Origin: Triglochin maritima
Lineage: Eukaryota; Streptophyta; Magnoliopsida; Alismatales; Juncaginaceae
Assembly: GCA_963682175.1 (NCBI GenBank)
Contig: OY821782.1
Coordinates: forward strand, 33,439,741-33,503,740
Length of the DNA stretch: 64,000 nucleotides
Direction: 5' to 3'
In this document: piece by piece, positions 1 to 11,598 of the stretch
How the letters are laid out: the number at the start of each line of letters is the position of its first letter
Position numbering within the stretch: position 1 is the first letter of the stretch
The notes under the pieces: model-generated
What the model was told of the DNA's origin: nothing
What the model saw: only the letters and a program-made list of their open reading frames with translations
The model's database searches: none
Translations under genes and position numbers: made by a program

Positions 1-959
1 ACTAAATCCATAGTCGAATTGGCAAAAATGATGGGGGAGATTATTACACTAAATTACAACCACCATTAACTAAAAAACAAATGGCAATCACTAATTTAAA
101 CCCAATGACTGGAGGTGAGTAGTGACGTGCGTGTGAGTGTCATGCACCAAATATTCAACGTGTAGAGTGTGTTGCATAAAAGCAGAAGATAGTATGGAAT
201 CTAAGTGTATGATACACACAACCACATGACAAACCCTGAATATACATGTCTCACATAAAGCCTAAGTTGATTTTAGATTTTCAAGTATGCAATAAGTATC
301 TAGTATGACCACTAAACATCAATTAATCCTACATACAACCTAAGTCATTTATGTCAACACAACCTAAGTCATTTATGTCAACATGCACTAACACATGGAT
401 CCACCGATATTCACATCAAATTCATTCACAAGCATACAAACCAATAACATGTAACATACCAAACATCAATCTAAGTATGGGATAAGTACGTAGTGTGGTT
501 ATTAACCCATCTACACCAAGTCTAAATATGATACAAATATAGATCTAGCATTAAGCACATGGAAATGACAAAAAAATACAAATCATCAACACACAACCAT
601 CACATACATCATCCTCCACCCCAAAAGGAGGGAATTACCCTCTACTTGATTAGTAGCATATCATACAACATATTCGTGTTATATATCCTTTATTTTACAT
701 CATATTTGTGCTACTCGGGTTGTTGTTACATGTATTTCAGGTTTTAGGTAATAAAGAAGTAGAAAGAAGCGAAAATGACTCAAAGTAAAAATAAATGATT
801 GATTTGGAAGGTTTCTGTACGTGTTTGTAATGCCTAATGATCTGATTGCAAGTCAGGAAGGACATAATCAAAAACTCAGAGAGACTTGATCATAAACAAA
901 ATATTTTGGTTACAAATGTCTATAATCTCAAGAACCTGATGAGTAATTCTACAATTTAG
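1..959 (-). repeat. Degenerate LTR-like sequence, minus orientation
   Basis: No gene is supported here; the short ORF at 559-747 has no recognisable domain. The stretch resembles 19290-20050 in order and wording, for example the shared tract around CATCAATTAAT, then CATACAACCTA, then a coastal run of ATGTCAAC-like words. The right half of the same LTR appears to continue at 2800-3231, which resembles 21720-22140. I read it as an old Athila-like LTR on the minus strand, cut by the window edge and by the insert at 960-2800. The similarity was judged by eye, so the boundaries are approximate. Confidence 0.4.
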
Positions 960-1491
960 ACCAAATCAACTTGAGACAATGGACCAGGACTTCCCCCCAC
1001 GTGAATAAAGCCAAAATAAACTCGCTGGAGAAATCTCAGGCGGATCGTGCTTACCGAATCTGCCAGTAGCAGATCTCCTGGATCCGCTTGCGCTAAATTT
1101 TTACCAATGGGTCGGGTATTTGGGCAAGAGCATCATGAATATCCCAGATCTGATTTGTAGCTGTTGGATTTCGTCCAGATCTAATCCAGATCCTTCAATC
1201 TTCTATAAATAGTCTTTTACTCCCTTCTCTATTCCTCTCTTTCTCCTCCATTAGAATAAATTTAATTTTTGCTTAGTATTGTAGGGAGGAGAGGAGAAGC
1301 ACCACTAATCTGGTTTTAGTTTATTGTTCTTTACATTCTTGTCTTTAATTTGATATATTTTTTTTATTTCATTACTTTGGTTAAATTTAGATTGTTTAAC
1401 TTGTTCATATGTTATTTTCCTTTGTTGTTTACTTCATTATAGAGATAATTAATGAGTAGTTCATCCCTATTAGGGGTGGAGGATGATGTGA
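960..1491 (+). repeat. LTR-like promoter fragment, plus orientation
   Basis: This holds a TATA box (CTATAAATAG near 1203-1212). Downstream is a tract, GAGTAGTTCATCCC then GGGGTGGAG near 1453-1481, that closely resembles the R/U5 part of the Athila-like LTR at 46831-48245 (GAGTAGTTCCATCCC then GGGGGTGGAG). I infer a fragment of a related LTR reading left to right. It is interrupted at 1492 by a CACTA element. No protein is encoded. Confidence 0.4.
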
Positions 1492-2726
1492 CACTAGTGC
1501 AGAATGCTCGATAGACGTCACCAAATAGACGTCGGATGTCCAAACAACCGACGTCTATAGGTATAGACGTCGGATATTTGGACATCCAACGTCTATAGGT
1601 TTGTAGAAACGTCGGTTGTTTAGTATAACCGACGTATATACCTCCTGAAAGAAGAAAATATTTTTTGTTTATTTTTTGATTTATTTCGTATAAGAATTTA
1701 TGTGGATTTCTTTTGTATCAGAAATAACGCAATATTTTGGGATTTATTTCGTGTAAAAATTAACACATTTTTTTGGAATTTATTTTGTATAAGAAATAAC
1801 GCAATTTTTAGGATTTATTTCGTGTAAGAATTTATGTGGATTATTTTGTATAAGAATAATGTGGATTTAAAAATTATTACAATCACATGTGTATTGTGTT
1901 GTACACATGTGTGTGTATGGTGACATATTTAGTCCCACATTGGAGAAAGTTTTTTTATTGGTGGAGTTGAATTACTCCACCACTCCTTTACTTCTAAATG
2001 GTAGTTTGGTACCACACTACAAAATGCAAGTGAGATACATATATATATTTAATGGTCAAAAGATTGGCACTTGGGGGCACTTGGGATACTTGGGCTTAAA
2101 ATGGCTTAAAATGGTTGCAATGTTTTTTTACTATTAACCCATGTATAGACGTCGGTTGTATATGGTAGCCGACGTCTATAGGACGTATCTTTTTATTAAT
2201 TATTGTTATTTCAAAATATATACGTCGGATGTAAAACATGACCGACGTCTATAGGTCATGCTGTATGAATAGACGTCGGGCAATGTATATATCCGACGTC
2301 TATTTGGTGTAATAGTTTAGTCCCACATCGGAGAATTTATTTTTGTTGGTGTGGTTGATGTACTCCACCACTCCTTTACTGCTGAACGCGAACGACTTGG
2401 GGCACCTGCGCATGTTGGGCTTGATATTCGTGGTTATTTGTCAAAAGATTGGCACTTGGGGCACTTCGGCAGCTTGGGCTTGATTAATGTGAGTGCAGAA
2501 TGCCCGATATACGTTCCAATGTATTTTTTGTTAATTAACATATAATAGACGTCGGTCGTATATAGCCGACGTGTATACACAAGGGTATAGACGTCGGTAG
2601 AATATAGCTGACGTCTATACAACAAGGAATAGACGACGGGGAAATAGACGTCGGGTACTTGGACCATCGAAATCCGACGTCTATACCACTATATATCCGA
2701 CGTATATGGACTTTTCTGCACTAGTG
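1492..2726. mobile_element. Non-autonomous CACTA element 1 (1235 bp)
   Basis: The ends are CACTAGTGCAGAA at 1492 and its inverse TTCTGCACTAGTG ending at 2726, flanked by a 3-bp target duplication TGA (1489-1491 and 2727-2729), which is the CACTA/EnSpm hallmark. Both ends and the middle carry many copies of AGACGTCGG and its complement CCGACGTCT, often as facing pairs separated by about 10-15 bases. No transposase is encoded. Two similar internal segments, each starting with AGTCCCACAT, lie at about 1931-2110 and 2318-2480 between the motif clusters. The element has the same design as the one at 6033-7207. The coding CACTA at 55441-64000 uses the same subterminal motif and is the likely source of transposase for this family. 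Confidence 0.93.
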
Positions 2727-2729
2727 TGA

Positions 2730-2799
2730 AGTGTGGATGTTGGAAAAAGATATGTAATAGTTCGTTGAACTCCAAACATTACACTCGAGTACGTCACTG
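2730..2799 (+). repeat. Short tail of the LTR-like fragment
   Basis: These 70 bases follow the TGA target duplication and are probably the continuation of the host sequence interrupted by the CACTA insertion. Nothing else is recognisable. Confidence 0.25.
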
Positions 2800-3231
2800 G
2801 CCAAGTTTCGGGACCAAATTCCATACAGATCAGCTAGTGGCGGACCAGGTGCGGTCGATCCAATCAAAACTTGGTCAGTGACTTAAGTATTTAAGTCTAC
2901 ATGTGGGTGCACCCCTGGTCCATTGGCTAGAAACCTGTTTAGCTTTATTTGCATAAAACTCCGCAGTTCTTGAGTTTGAGAAGATTTGCATTAAGGATAT
3001 TGTTTGCAATTAGGTCCTTCCAAGTTTTACAATTCGGTTTCTAGACATTTCATTTAGGTCCAAACCTGTTGCATATCAATGCTTTCTTCTTGCAATTTAG
3101 TCTTTTTTGTTTTATTTACCTTCTTCAGTGCTTAATACCTGAAACACATGAACTAAATATCAAGTAACACACAAATGGAGTAAAATAAAAGATATATGAC
3201 ATGAATGTGATATATGATATGATACTAATCA
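2800..3231 (-). repeat. LTR-like remnant matching 21720-22140
   Basis: The sequence shares ordered blocks with 21720-22140: GGTGCACC, TTCTTGAGTTTG, a run around CATTTAGGTCCAAA, and GCACACAAATGGA-like and AAAAGATATATG words near the end. It is probably the U3 end of a minus-strand Athila-like LTR whose other part is at 1-959. No polypurine tract or internal coding region follows, so it looks like a remnant rather than part of a full element. Confidence 0.4.
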
Positions 3232-4623
3232 ACAAGAGAACACAAATATGCACCAATATTTCCATATTTGTTTCCCAGTGAGACACGTCTGCAAAACGGT
3301 GATAAAACCGTGAAGAACTTAATGTGACTCAATGTGGACCGTTGGATTGTGCTCATCAACAAGATCTACTAAACTTGATCCTATTCATTTATTTGTATCT
3401 TGTGGTTGAGAAGTCTCTCACCTTTCTTCTTCGTTCCCCTTCTAGCCTAAGGTTTCCATTGGAGGCAAGCTTGTAATTGAGAGACTTGAAGAGTAGTGGT
3501 GGAATGAAGATTATTTCACATTAAGGTCTTTGAGATTCTCATTGTAGTAAACTTTATTTCTCATTTCCTTAAAGTTTTTTGTGTTCCTTCTTAATCTCAT
3601 GTGCTAAGTTGATGGGTTCCTCTCTTATGCATGTCATTTGCTTGTTTAGGATGATTCGTGGGTAGTTTGATCCCCATTGGAAAGTGATGTGATTGCCATG
3701 TTTGTGTGAATGTTTATTACTAGTCTAGATGTTGAGATTACTTCCATTTCCATGTTAATGTTGATGAGATACTCTTAAAATCTTTGATATCTTAAATTCT
3801 TAATGATCACGTTAGGTACACAGCACATGCTTGGGTTTATGAGTTCTCTGATTTGAATTATGCATGAGAATATGAAGAACAAATCTTTGTTTATTTGGTG
3901 ATGCTCTTGTGATGTGGATGCATGTTTTGACTACATTTTGCATAAATCTTGGGTTACGTATTGTATGTTTTAATTATTTGTGATAATCTTAGATCATATG
4001 GAGACATAGTATGAGAACTCTTGTAGATCTACATGCTTAGGTATTCCATGAGGTATTGGGTGATGAGTAGTTGGATCATGTAGGATAAATTAACCACACT
4101 CACATTCATTGATATATACAACACATTTCACGTTTGTACTTAGTGATCTACACTTCTCGAATTCATGACACTACACACACATACACTTTCCACCTCCACC
4201 TCCTACCGATTTAGTAATCTTGTTTTACTCTTTATCCTTCATTGTAATTCATACCTAGTTGTAGTGTAGTGATACTTAGTTATCATTTTCTTATTGATTA
4301 GCATAGTTTAAAATTCATGCCCTTCTTTCTCACGCTTATTCGAGTAATGATTTAAGCGACAAACCGACACAAACTCCTTATGGTTCGGCCTACCCTTGCC
4401 ACACCTATTTTGGCATCTCGCACTTGCGCTAAAACTCCAATAATGTGTTTGTTATATACTCGGACTGCGATATTATTGCATCTATATATCACTCGTTAGT
4501 CCTATGCACACGATTAGATGCTTATTTTATGTCTATGATGATTTGTGATCAGAGACACAATCATTAGTATGACAAGCGATCCTAGCCATTACACTTTCTA
4601 ATCCCATGTCAGTTTGTTGTGTA
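3232..4623 (+). repeat. Diverged Athila-like LTR, plus orientation
   Basis: No gene is seen. The order of landmarks mirrors the R/U5 half of the LTR at 46831-48245: a GAGGC...GAAG tract, a T-rich stretch with CTTGTTTAGGATGA, a GTAGTTTGATCCCCATT block, and near 4380-4440 a CTT...TTGCCAC...GCACTTGCGCTAAAA block resembling the LTR 3' end. I infer an old LTR of this group. The exact limits and the family are uncertain. Confidence 0.35.
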
Positions 4624-5134
4624 CACTACAATTGAAAAAGGTTTCGTCGATGGAACATATCTGTCGATGGACGTTAGTATCCGTCGGTGTCGACAAGCAC
4701 CGATAGATATACATTCGTCGGGTTATCATGTGTGGGTGTTCTGGTACACTGATAGATGACGGATAAATGTCGACAGTCTTAATTTTGACACGAAATATTT
4801 CGTCAAATTATTTCGCCTTATTTCGTCAGAACGAATAACACCGACGGCTATCCGTTGGTGCTCTCACTACAACTAAAGGGTTTCACCGACGGTATCTATC
4901 TGTCGGTTTTTGTCTATATCCGTCAGTGTATCTGCACACCGACGAATATACCTACCGTTGGTGTTACATGCATTGATGTTTCGTTACTTCGACGGATGTT
5001 GTAATGGATACACCTCTCGTCAATGTTAATTTTGACATGAAAATTTTCACCTTCTTTCATCAGATCAAAGAACACTGATAGATATTTGTCGATGTTCTAC
5101 ACCGACAGACACATTCGTCGATGTATATTACACC
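4624..5134. repeat. Two tandem CACTA-type terminal segments
   Basis: Two adjacent segments, 4624-4864 and 4865-5134, both open with CACTACAA and run into repeated CCGACGG / CGTCGGTG words. Both then hold an AATTTTGACA(C/T)GAAA block and end in further CGTCGGTG words. This is the layout of a CACTA end with subterminal repeats, duplicated head to tail. The same kind of words recur at 10850-10970, so these may be parts of one older CACTA element broken by later insertions. Confidence 0.5.
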
Positions 5135-6032
5135 CACTACAAAAGTTTTGGGTTTTAGCTACGGTAAAAATCCGTTAGTAACTCCAACATTCCGTCACTG
5201 TGTTTTTAGCAATGGTTCACTACAGTTGCTGATAGTGGTGTCACTAAAAGGTTTTAGTGACAGATTGTGTGACGAATAACAACCGTCACTGATTGTTTTT
5301 TTAGGGAAAAATTGGCCATATGGAAAAGATTCTGCGACAGATGTTGGATAGTTTTAGTGACAGAAAACTCCCGTGGTTAAAGGTGTTTCCCAGCAAAAAA
5401 CTATAAATTTTCTGCATGCATTTGATAAACTATCAGTACACCAATCTTCGTCCTGCATCTCAAGGTACTCCAACTTTCTCCTCCTCTTTGAAACAGTATT
5501 CTCAGAATGAAGACCATTACCAACTATATGTCTATATTGACAACCTCATCCGCCAAAGAAGATAAAGTAGCTACAACAACATCTTCTGGTCTTACATTCT
5601 CAGATATAGAGAATGCTGCGTAGTGGCTCCAGATAAAACAAAAATGGATCTTCAAAAGAAAAATAGTGTACTAAGCAATAGCATGGTGAGTACCTAGAAA
5701 GAATCAAAAGGGAAGAAGGCAATGCACGATTAAGCTGAAAAAAATGCTTTAGTAAAATATTCAAAAATAATAGTGCAAGAAGAGGTCATATTTGGAGTGA
5801 GATATGCAGAAGAACGACATCCGACTGGTTCTACTAGAACCCCAAGGACAGGCTGTATTGAAGGGAAATCTTAAAAGGAGTATTCAGATGGACAAAACTG
5901 AATAAGGAAAGCATTAAGATCAAATAAAGATATTGGAGACAAACTAAAAAAGTGCAATGGGAAGTAGATATTTTGCCCGGCAAAGTACAATTGGTCCATA
6001 GGGGTATTTTATTTTGTGCATGAGTAACAAGA

Positions 6033-7207
6033 CACTACTGCAGAATGCTCAATAGACGTCACCGAATAGACGTCGGATGTAAAAACGTCCGACGTTTATA
6101 GGTGTAGACGTCGGATGTTTGGACATCCGACGTCTATCTGTTTGTATAAACGTCGGTTTTTTAGTATAACCGACGTCTATACCTCCTGAAAGAAGAAAAT
6201 ATTTTTTGTTTATTTTTTTGGATTTATTTCGTATAAGAATTTATGTAGATTTATTTTGTATAAAAAATAAATCAATTTTTTGAGATTTATTTCGTGTAAG
6301 AATTAACGTAATTTTTTTAGATTTATTTTGTTTAAGAATTAACGTAATTTTTTTGGATTTATTTTGTGTAAGAATTTATGTGGATTTATTTTGTATAAGA
6401 ATAATGTGAATTTAAAAATAGTTACATCAATGTAACTATCACATGTGTGTTGTGATGTACACATGTGTTGAAGTTTAGTCTCACATTGGAGAAATTTTTT
6501 ATTGGTGGAGTTGAAGTGCTCCACCACTTCTTTACTTCTAAATGGGAGTTTGGTACCACACTACAAAATGTAAGTGAGGTATATATATTTAATGGTCAAA
6601 AGATTGGCACTTGAGGGGAAACTTGGGCTCAAAATGGTTGCAACGTTTTTTTTACTATTAACCCATGTATAGACGTCGGATGTATAGCATGACCGACGTC
6701 TATAGGGTGTATTTTTATTAATTATTGATATATCAATGTATAGACGTCGGATGTATAGCATGGCCGACGTCTATAGGTCGTGCTCTAAGTATACACGTCG
6801 GTGAATCTATATATCCGACGTCTATTTGGTGTAATAGTGTAGTCCTACATCGGAGAATTTATTTTTGTTGGTGTGGTTGATGTACTCCATCACTCCTTTA
6901 CTGCTGAACGCGAACGACTTGGGGCACCTGGGCATGTTGGGCTTGATATTCGTGGTTATTTGTCAAAAGATTGGCACTTGGGGCACTTCGGCAGCTTGAG
7001 CTTGATTAATGTGAGTGCAGAATGCCCGATATACGTTCCAATGTATTTTTTGGTTAATTAACATATAATAGACGTCGGTCGTATATAGCCGACGTCTATA
7101 CAACAAGGAATAGGCGACGGGGAAATATACGTCGGGTACTTGGACTGTCCAAATCCAACGTCTATACCCCTGTATATCCGACGTATATGGTATTTTCTGC
7201 ACTAGTG
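6033..7207. mobile_element. Non-autonomous CACTA element 2 (1175 bp)
   Basis: It starts CACTACTGCAGAA at 6033 and ends TTCTGCACTAGTG at 7207, with target duplication AGA on both sides (6030-6032 and 7208-7210). It has the same AGACGTCGG / CCGACGTCT clusters and the same internal segments as the element at 1492-2726, in the same order. The fifth-position change in the left terminus (CACTAC for CACTAG) is shared with the coding CACTA starting at 55441. No protein is encoded; the ORFs across it are shadows. Confidence 0.93.
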
Positions 7208-7210
7208 AGA

Positions 7211-8640
7211 AGTGAAATCATAAAGAAGAAAAATAAAGAAGTTGGGCCGGGTATAAGAATACCTACTGACACATTTCTTCTGTTGATAGCAGTCCGAGAT
7301 AACCATGTTCTCTACAAGCCTGCCGAAGTTCATATTCAGAAATTAGCATTTAAACCATCGATTTAGAAGAGTAGCCCATGGAGCAATGGTAAGGTTGGTG
7401 CTTTTTGACACAGGGGTCACTGGTTAACCAGTTGGGTTATTTGCTTGGTTGCACTTGTAAAATAGTGATACTGGATATGTGCACTTGAGTTTTGGATTTT
7501 ACTTGGGCGTACTTAGTTTCTTTTGTACACTTAAACTTGACGTCGTTTCATTCCGTTCCGTTAATATTTTCAAACTTTGTTGATGCCAACAGTAACTCTC
7601 TCTTCTCTCCCCCACCACCGTCAGATCCCTCTTCTTCCTCCACCAATGTCGTCAGGTCCCTCTGCTACTCCCTCACCATCATCTGCTCCCTTGACGTCGT
7701 GGACTCTCCACCAATCCTCCTCGACCTCGTCGTCCGACTTCCATCCTCTCCTGTTGGGCTTAATCCTCCAAGGCATGCGAGAAATCAAGTTTTAAAGTTT
7801 GATTTGTAGTGTATTTTTTGTTCGGGTTTAGTGTATAAGGTTATTGGGAGTTGTTTTGGATGTTGATTTGAAATGTTAAGTATTTGTTATGGATAATTTG
7901 TAGTGAAGAAGTGAATGGTCATAGTGCAGACTAGCAGAATAAACAGGAGAAGAATCTTTGATGCCCCGACCAAGATTATCATTGCCAAAAAATTGGTTTG
8001 GCTGGGTTGATCTTGTAATGGACCGACACTCATCATCATTAACGACCTTATCATTGTCAACAAAAACAATTGTCGTCCATGGAGAACTGGGGTGGCATTT
8101 CATGTTGATTGAGCATGCGACCGACAATCTCCTCTTCTTTATGTTCATACACAAGTGATCCAGATGTGCAATAGGTGGTTGAAGCGGAGAGTAAGAAATG
8201 GAAGAATTAATAGGAGTTGGATCAGTGACAAGAGGAGGAACGTTAGTTGAATTTGCATTTGATTCCCGATGTTGTATAGTCGTTGGTCTGGATATTTCAG
8301 AAGGAACTGTTTGTTGCTCAGCTTGTTTATTAGTGGAGTCAACAGTTCGTTGACGAAGAGGTGGATCGATGTTGGGTGGAGGGAACCAGCAATGCAGAGG
8401 TGGGCCAGTGAGAGTCTCAAATCTCAATGCCAACGAGGAGATTTCGGGGTTGCAGAGGTGAGGCGCGGTGACGAGGATTGCGACGACGACGATATTTGGG
8501 GTGGGGGAGAGGCATAGTTTTGGGGATTTTGTCGGAGCGATTGAATGATTTAGGGTGAGGGGAGATGCTGAGTCGGGTTTGTTTTCATCATTTTGGGGTT
8601 TACTTTTCAGTCACCGGACTTATGTGTGGCCGATTACTTA
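7211..8640. other. Unidentified internal part of the CACTA element
   Basis: This is the non-repeat interior between the nested CACTA and the right terminus. It holds two modest open frames: 7492-7809 (+), Pro/Ser/Leu-rich, and 7876-8433 (-, 185 codons), rich in Thr, Ser, Pro and Asn. I recognise no domain in either. They could be fragments of host DNA carried by the element, or chance frames. About 7596-7760 and 8440-8520 are GC-richer than the surroundings, which favours captured gene sequence. No function is proposed. Confidence 0.25.
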
Positions 8641-9224
8641 CTATTCTTCACTGTTGTAAAAAATGATGAATCGTACAACCACGAATACACTTACCGTGGC
8701 TATAGGCCCAACTTCTTGTAATGACTAAATGTACTATTGTAATGTCCCTAAACCCAATTAGGGGTTAAGTGGTGATTAGGTGGTGGTTTGACTAGGAGGT
8801 GAGAGGGAGGTATGGAGGGGTGTGTTGAGGTATGGGCTTGAGGTAAGGAGGTATGGGTGGGGGTGTTGTGTGGTCTTTTAAAGAAAGTAACAATCTTCCT
8901 CTCTTCCTTTCTTCTTCCTAATCTCCACCTCTCTCACCACTTTTTCTCCCTTTCCTTCGTAGATGAGGTGCCAGTGGGCACTCCGGTGGAGTAGGCGAGC
9001 GTGACTAGGAAGCGTGAGGTGTGCGGAGGATCTTGGGAGGTGACGTTGCGCGAGCTAGGCTCTGGCGATTTCATCATGTTCGAAAGGTATGACGACTTAT
9101 TAGTGTGTTGTTATTGCTCATCCACGTGTGGGTGAAGTGTTGGTCGGTTGCGGGAGGTCGGAGACCTCACCGGCGACGTGTATGACGTAAATCCTTGGCT
9201 GATGCAAGGTCGCAGACGACCAAC

Positions 9225-9705
9225 GGTCGACCGGTTCCTTCGGGCGGTCGACCGATGTAATGCATTTTTGCCCGACTTTAACCAACACCGGTCGGACGAT
9301 GCCTTATGGCGGTCGACCGGTAGTGCATGTGCTGGTCGGTCGGGGTTGCCTGTTAGATTTCGGTCGACCGGTTCTATGTTTTCGTTCGACCGGAACTTTA
9401 GTGTACTCGATTATTATGCATGTTTGTTCGACCGTTGTTTGGTATGTTGTTCGACCGATATATGACTTAGAACTGCTAGGATGCCCTGATGGTTTTCGGT
9501 CGACCGGGACCCTTGAGTCGGTCGACCGTTGGTATTGATTGATTTTGACCAGACTCTGGATTTTGATCACGTATCGGTCGACCGGTTTTAGACCTCTGTT
9601 CGACCATGGGGACTTAGGTTTTGCGCAGAGAGTTCGACCGTTGCAGACTTTCTGTCAACCGAACCTTATGGGAACGGTCGACCGGATTGCCTCTTTCGGT
9701 CGACT
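9225..9705. repeat. Array of paired GGTCGACC motifs (array 1)
   Basis: About nine pairs of GGTCGACC or close variants (GTTCGACC, GGTCGGAC) lie inside the solo LTR. The two members of a pair start 21-23 bp apart: 9225/9246 (21), 9290/9311 (21), 9362/9384 (22), 9426/9449 (23), 9676/9698 (22). The DNA between motifs is not conserved. Related arrays lie at 16376-17161, 23457-24172 and 35789-36299. Confidence 0.9.
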
Positions 9706-10019
9706 GTTTGTGCGCAGAACATAATTCCCGGTCCTTTTAGGATGCCAACTCCATCCACGGAAACCCGTGTCCTCGCCTAGTGCGTGAACCAGGAGGTGAC
9801 GGCGGGCGCATTACGCGTGCCTGCCAGGGACCGCCGGGTGGAAGAGTGTGGGTGTTCGGGACGTGTCACCTCCATCTATGGATCTTGACTTAATGTGATG
9901 GACTCATTATAGAGTAGTAGACCTGAGGGATCACGGATCTCAATGTATGATGTGCGGCTCGTGGAGCCTGATGACCCGGCGGACTTCGGTCCAGACACGT
10001 CTTATGCTGTGTCGGACGT

Positions 10020-10180
10020 ATGTTGGACCACCGATGCTGTGCCGATGATGCCGCTGATGTTGTTCCAGCGATGATGGGCCGATGCTGTTCCGGCTATGAT
10101 GTATGATGTTTGATGGGCCGATGTTGTTCGACTATGATGTTTGATGGGTCGATGATGTTCCGGCTATGTTTTCCTCAGCT
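10020..10180. repeat. GATG-rich imperfect tandem repeat
   Basis: Several imperfect repeats of a unit containing GGGCCGATG, CTGTTCCGGCTATGATG and GATGTTTGATGGG occur within the solo LTR. They have no coding meaning that I can see and resemble a minisatellite expanded inside the LTR. Confidence 0.55.
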
Positions 10181-10832
10181 AGGCACCTACTGAGATGATG
10201 ATTGAAGGACCAACCGAGCGACGACTCTGTTGGGGTGGTTTCGACCACGAAGTTACAGATCTGTTTCTTATGGCGCGGACTTGGTGGATGCTCCTTGCCG
10301 AACCCCATGTTTAGTATAGCCGCGTGTGGGGAGCGTCACGTCTTATTCCGTTAGACCGTATGTGCCTACGATAGGTCTCCTTGGGAGACCCGATGATGAT
10401 TGTCGGACTGATGTCCCGTTTTACCCTTCGGGGGAACTATTTTCCTTACTACTGATGACATGACATGCGACTATAGGTTCATTTGTACTACTGCATGCAT
10501 ATAGGTGAGCTTGGCATACGGGGTTTTCTTATGGAAACTCGGGCATTGTTGTTGCATGTTTTATTTCAGGACCGCAGTAGGTCCAGTTGGGTGGTAACGA
10601 CGGGCGCGCGCATTTTGGGATCAGATCCTCTCGTTCGGACCACTGAGGTCGACATGATTACTTGTATCTCCTTTTATTATATCTGATGTAATCATGTAGC
10701 TTTTTGACAAACTCTGATGTAATATGACGCACCACTTGGATGTTTTTATGATAATAACAGTCCCGTCTTTTGATTATTGGTCTCTGATATCTTGATGAAC
10801 TTTTTTAAATTTCCGTTGTTCAGGGTGTTACA

Positions 10833-11095
10833 ACAATGATGGCGATATACAAACACCTGATGTTGGGGATAAATATTGGTACGCTACATCGACGGATTGG
10901 TATCGTCGGTGTACGTTTACCAACAAATATCAGACCCTCCACCGACGGATTCGTACCGTCGGTGTAAGGCGTGTTCAAAACATGAAAAAAACTATTTTCT
11001 CTTTCTGGGCCAATTCTCCTACTCAAAATAAACAATTATCACAATTCATTCATCATTCACCAAACATTCAAACATCACAACTCAAACATCTAAAC
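10833..11095. repeat. CACTA-like subterminal remnant
   Basis: Two facing clusters of CGACGGAT...CGTCGGTGTA words (about 10889-10965) resemble the subterminal words of 4624-5134. The stretch lies between a solo LTR and the broken 3' end of a copia element. It is probably part of the same old CACTA element, separated by the later insertions. Confidence 0.4.
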
Positions 11096-11560
11096 ACTAG
11101 AACTCATACATATATTGAAAACACTAGTATTATCACATAATATAGGAGTAGTTTGAAACTCAAGTTTCAAGTCTTTGAGGGTTTGCCTCATCCACAAGAC
11201 TTGTGCACATGCACAACCGGCGGCAAATGTATTCGGCCTCGGTTGTCGATAATGCAACACTATTTTGTTTCTTACTAAACCAAGAGACAAACGATTTTCC
11301 CAATAATTGGCAAGTGCCACTAGTACTTTTACGATCTAAAATGCAACCGACATAGTTGGCGTCACTATAGGCAACAAGATCAAAAGCTCTAGTCTTGGAG
11401 TAAAACAAACCAAATTCTTGAGATCCTTTGAGATAGCGAAAAAATACGTTTTAAAGCATTGAAATGAGATTCTTTAGGACAAGCTTGAAAACGAGCACAC
11501 AAACACACGGAAAACATAATATCCGGACGACTAGCGGTAAGATAAAGCAAGGATCCGATC
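11096..11560 (-). pseudogene. Copia RNase H fragment
   Basis: The two overlapping frames contain pieces typical of copia RNase H: a YSDANYVGC box (catalytic Asp region), a DRKSTSGTCQLLG box and ALSTTEAEY (catalytic Glu), then WMRQTL and CDNTS. A frame change falls near 11230. The domain stops at the truncation at about 11096. In an intact element it would degrade the RNA strand of RNA:DNA hybrids during reverse transcription. This copy is broken and cannot make a full enzyme. Confidence 0.85.
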
Positions 11561-11598
11561 ATACCTCAATATTTCTTGATATCCACCTCCTTGCCAAT

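Larger units (their letters stand above)
5135..8723. mobile_element. Larger CACTA-like element with a nested CACTA
   Basis: The left end CACTACAAAAGTTTTGGG (5135) and the inverse of the right end (CATTACAAGAAGTTGGGC, ending at 8723) align without gaps over 33 bases, with about 24 matches and a shared AGC(T/C)ACGGTAA block. The flanking triplets are ACC (5132-5134) and ACT (8724-8726), so the target duplication is imperfect. Inside are the nested CACTA 6033-7207 and a 1.5 kb unexplained segment. No transposase domain is visible. The pairing of these two ends is an inference. Confidence 0.6.
8738..10832 (+). mobile_element. Solo LTR of a Tekay-like gypsy element
   Basis: It begins TGTAATGTCCC and ends GGTGTTACA, matching in style the LTR at 23072-24948 (TGTAATAACCC...GACGTTACA). 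The two share ordered blocks such as TTGGCATACGGGGTT followed by (G)GAACTC(A/G)GGCAT near the 3' end. It is flanked by ACTAT (8733-8737) and ACAAT (10833-10837), a 4-of-5 target duplication. No primer-binding site or coding region follows, so internal DNA was lost by LTR-LTR recombination. It carries a GGTCGACC-pair array and a GATG-rich repeat. Confidence 0.78.

Noticed and set aside
7380..7460. A tRNA-like or SINE-head-like tract (GGAGCAATGGTAAGG, then GGGGTCACTGGTTAA)
   Set aside because: Box A and box B are both imperfect, no cloverleaf can be drawn convincingly and no poly-A or poly-T tail follows.
9225..9705. CRISPR-like spacing of a short repeated word
   Set aside because: The organism is a plant, the word is 8 bp, it comes in pairs, the intervals vary, and it sits inside LTRs; no cas genes exist.
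10483..10686. 67-codon ORF in the solo LTR
   Set aside because: It lies within LTR sequence whose relative at 23072-24948 does not keep the frame open.
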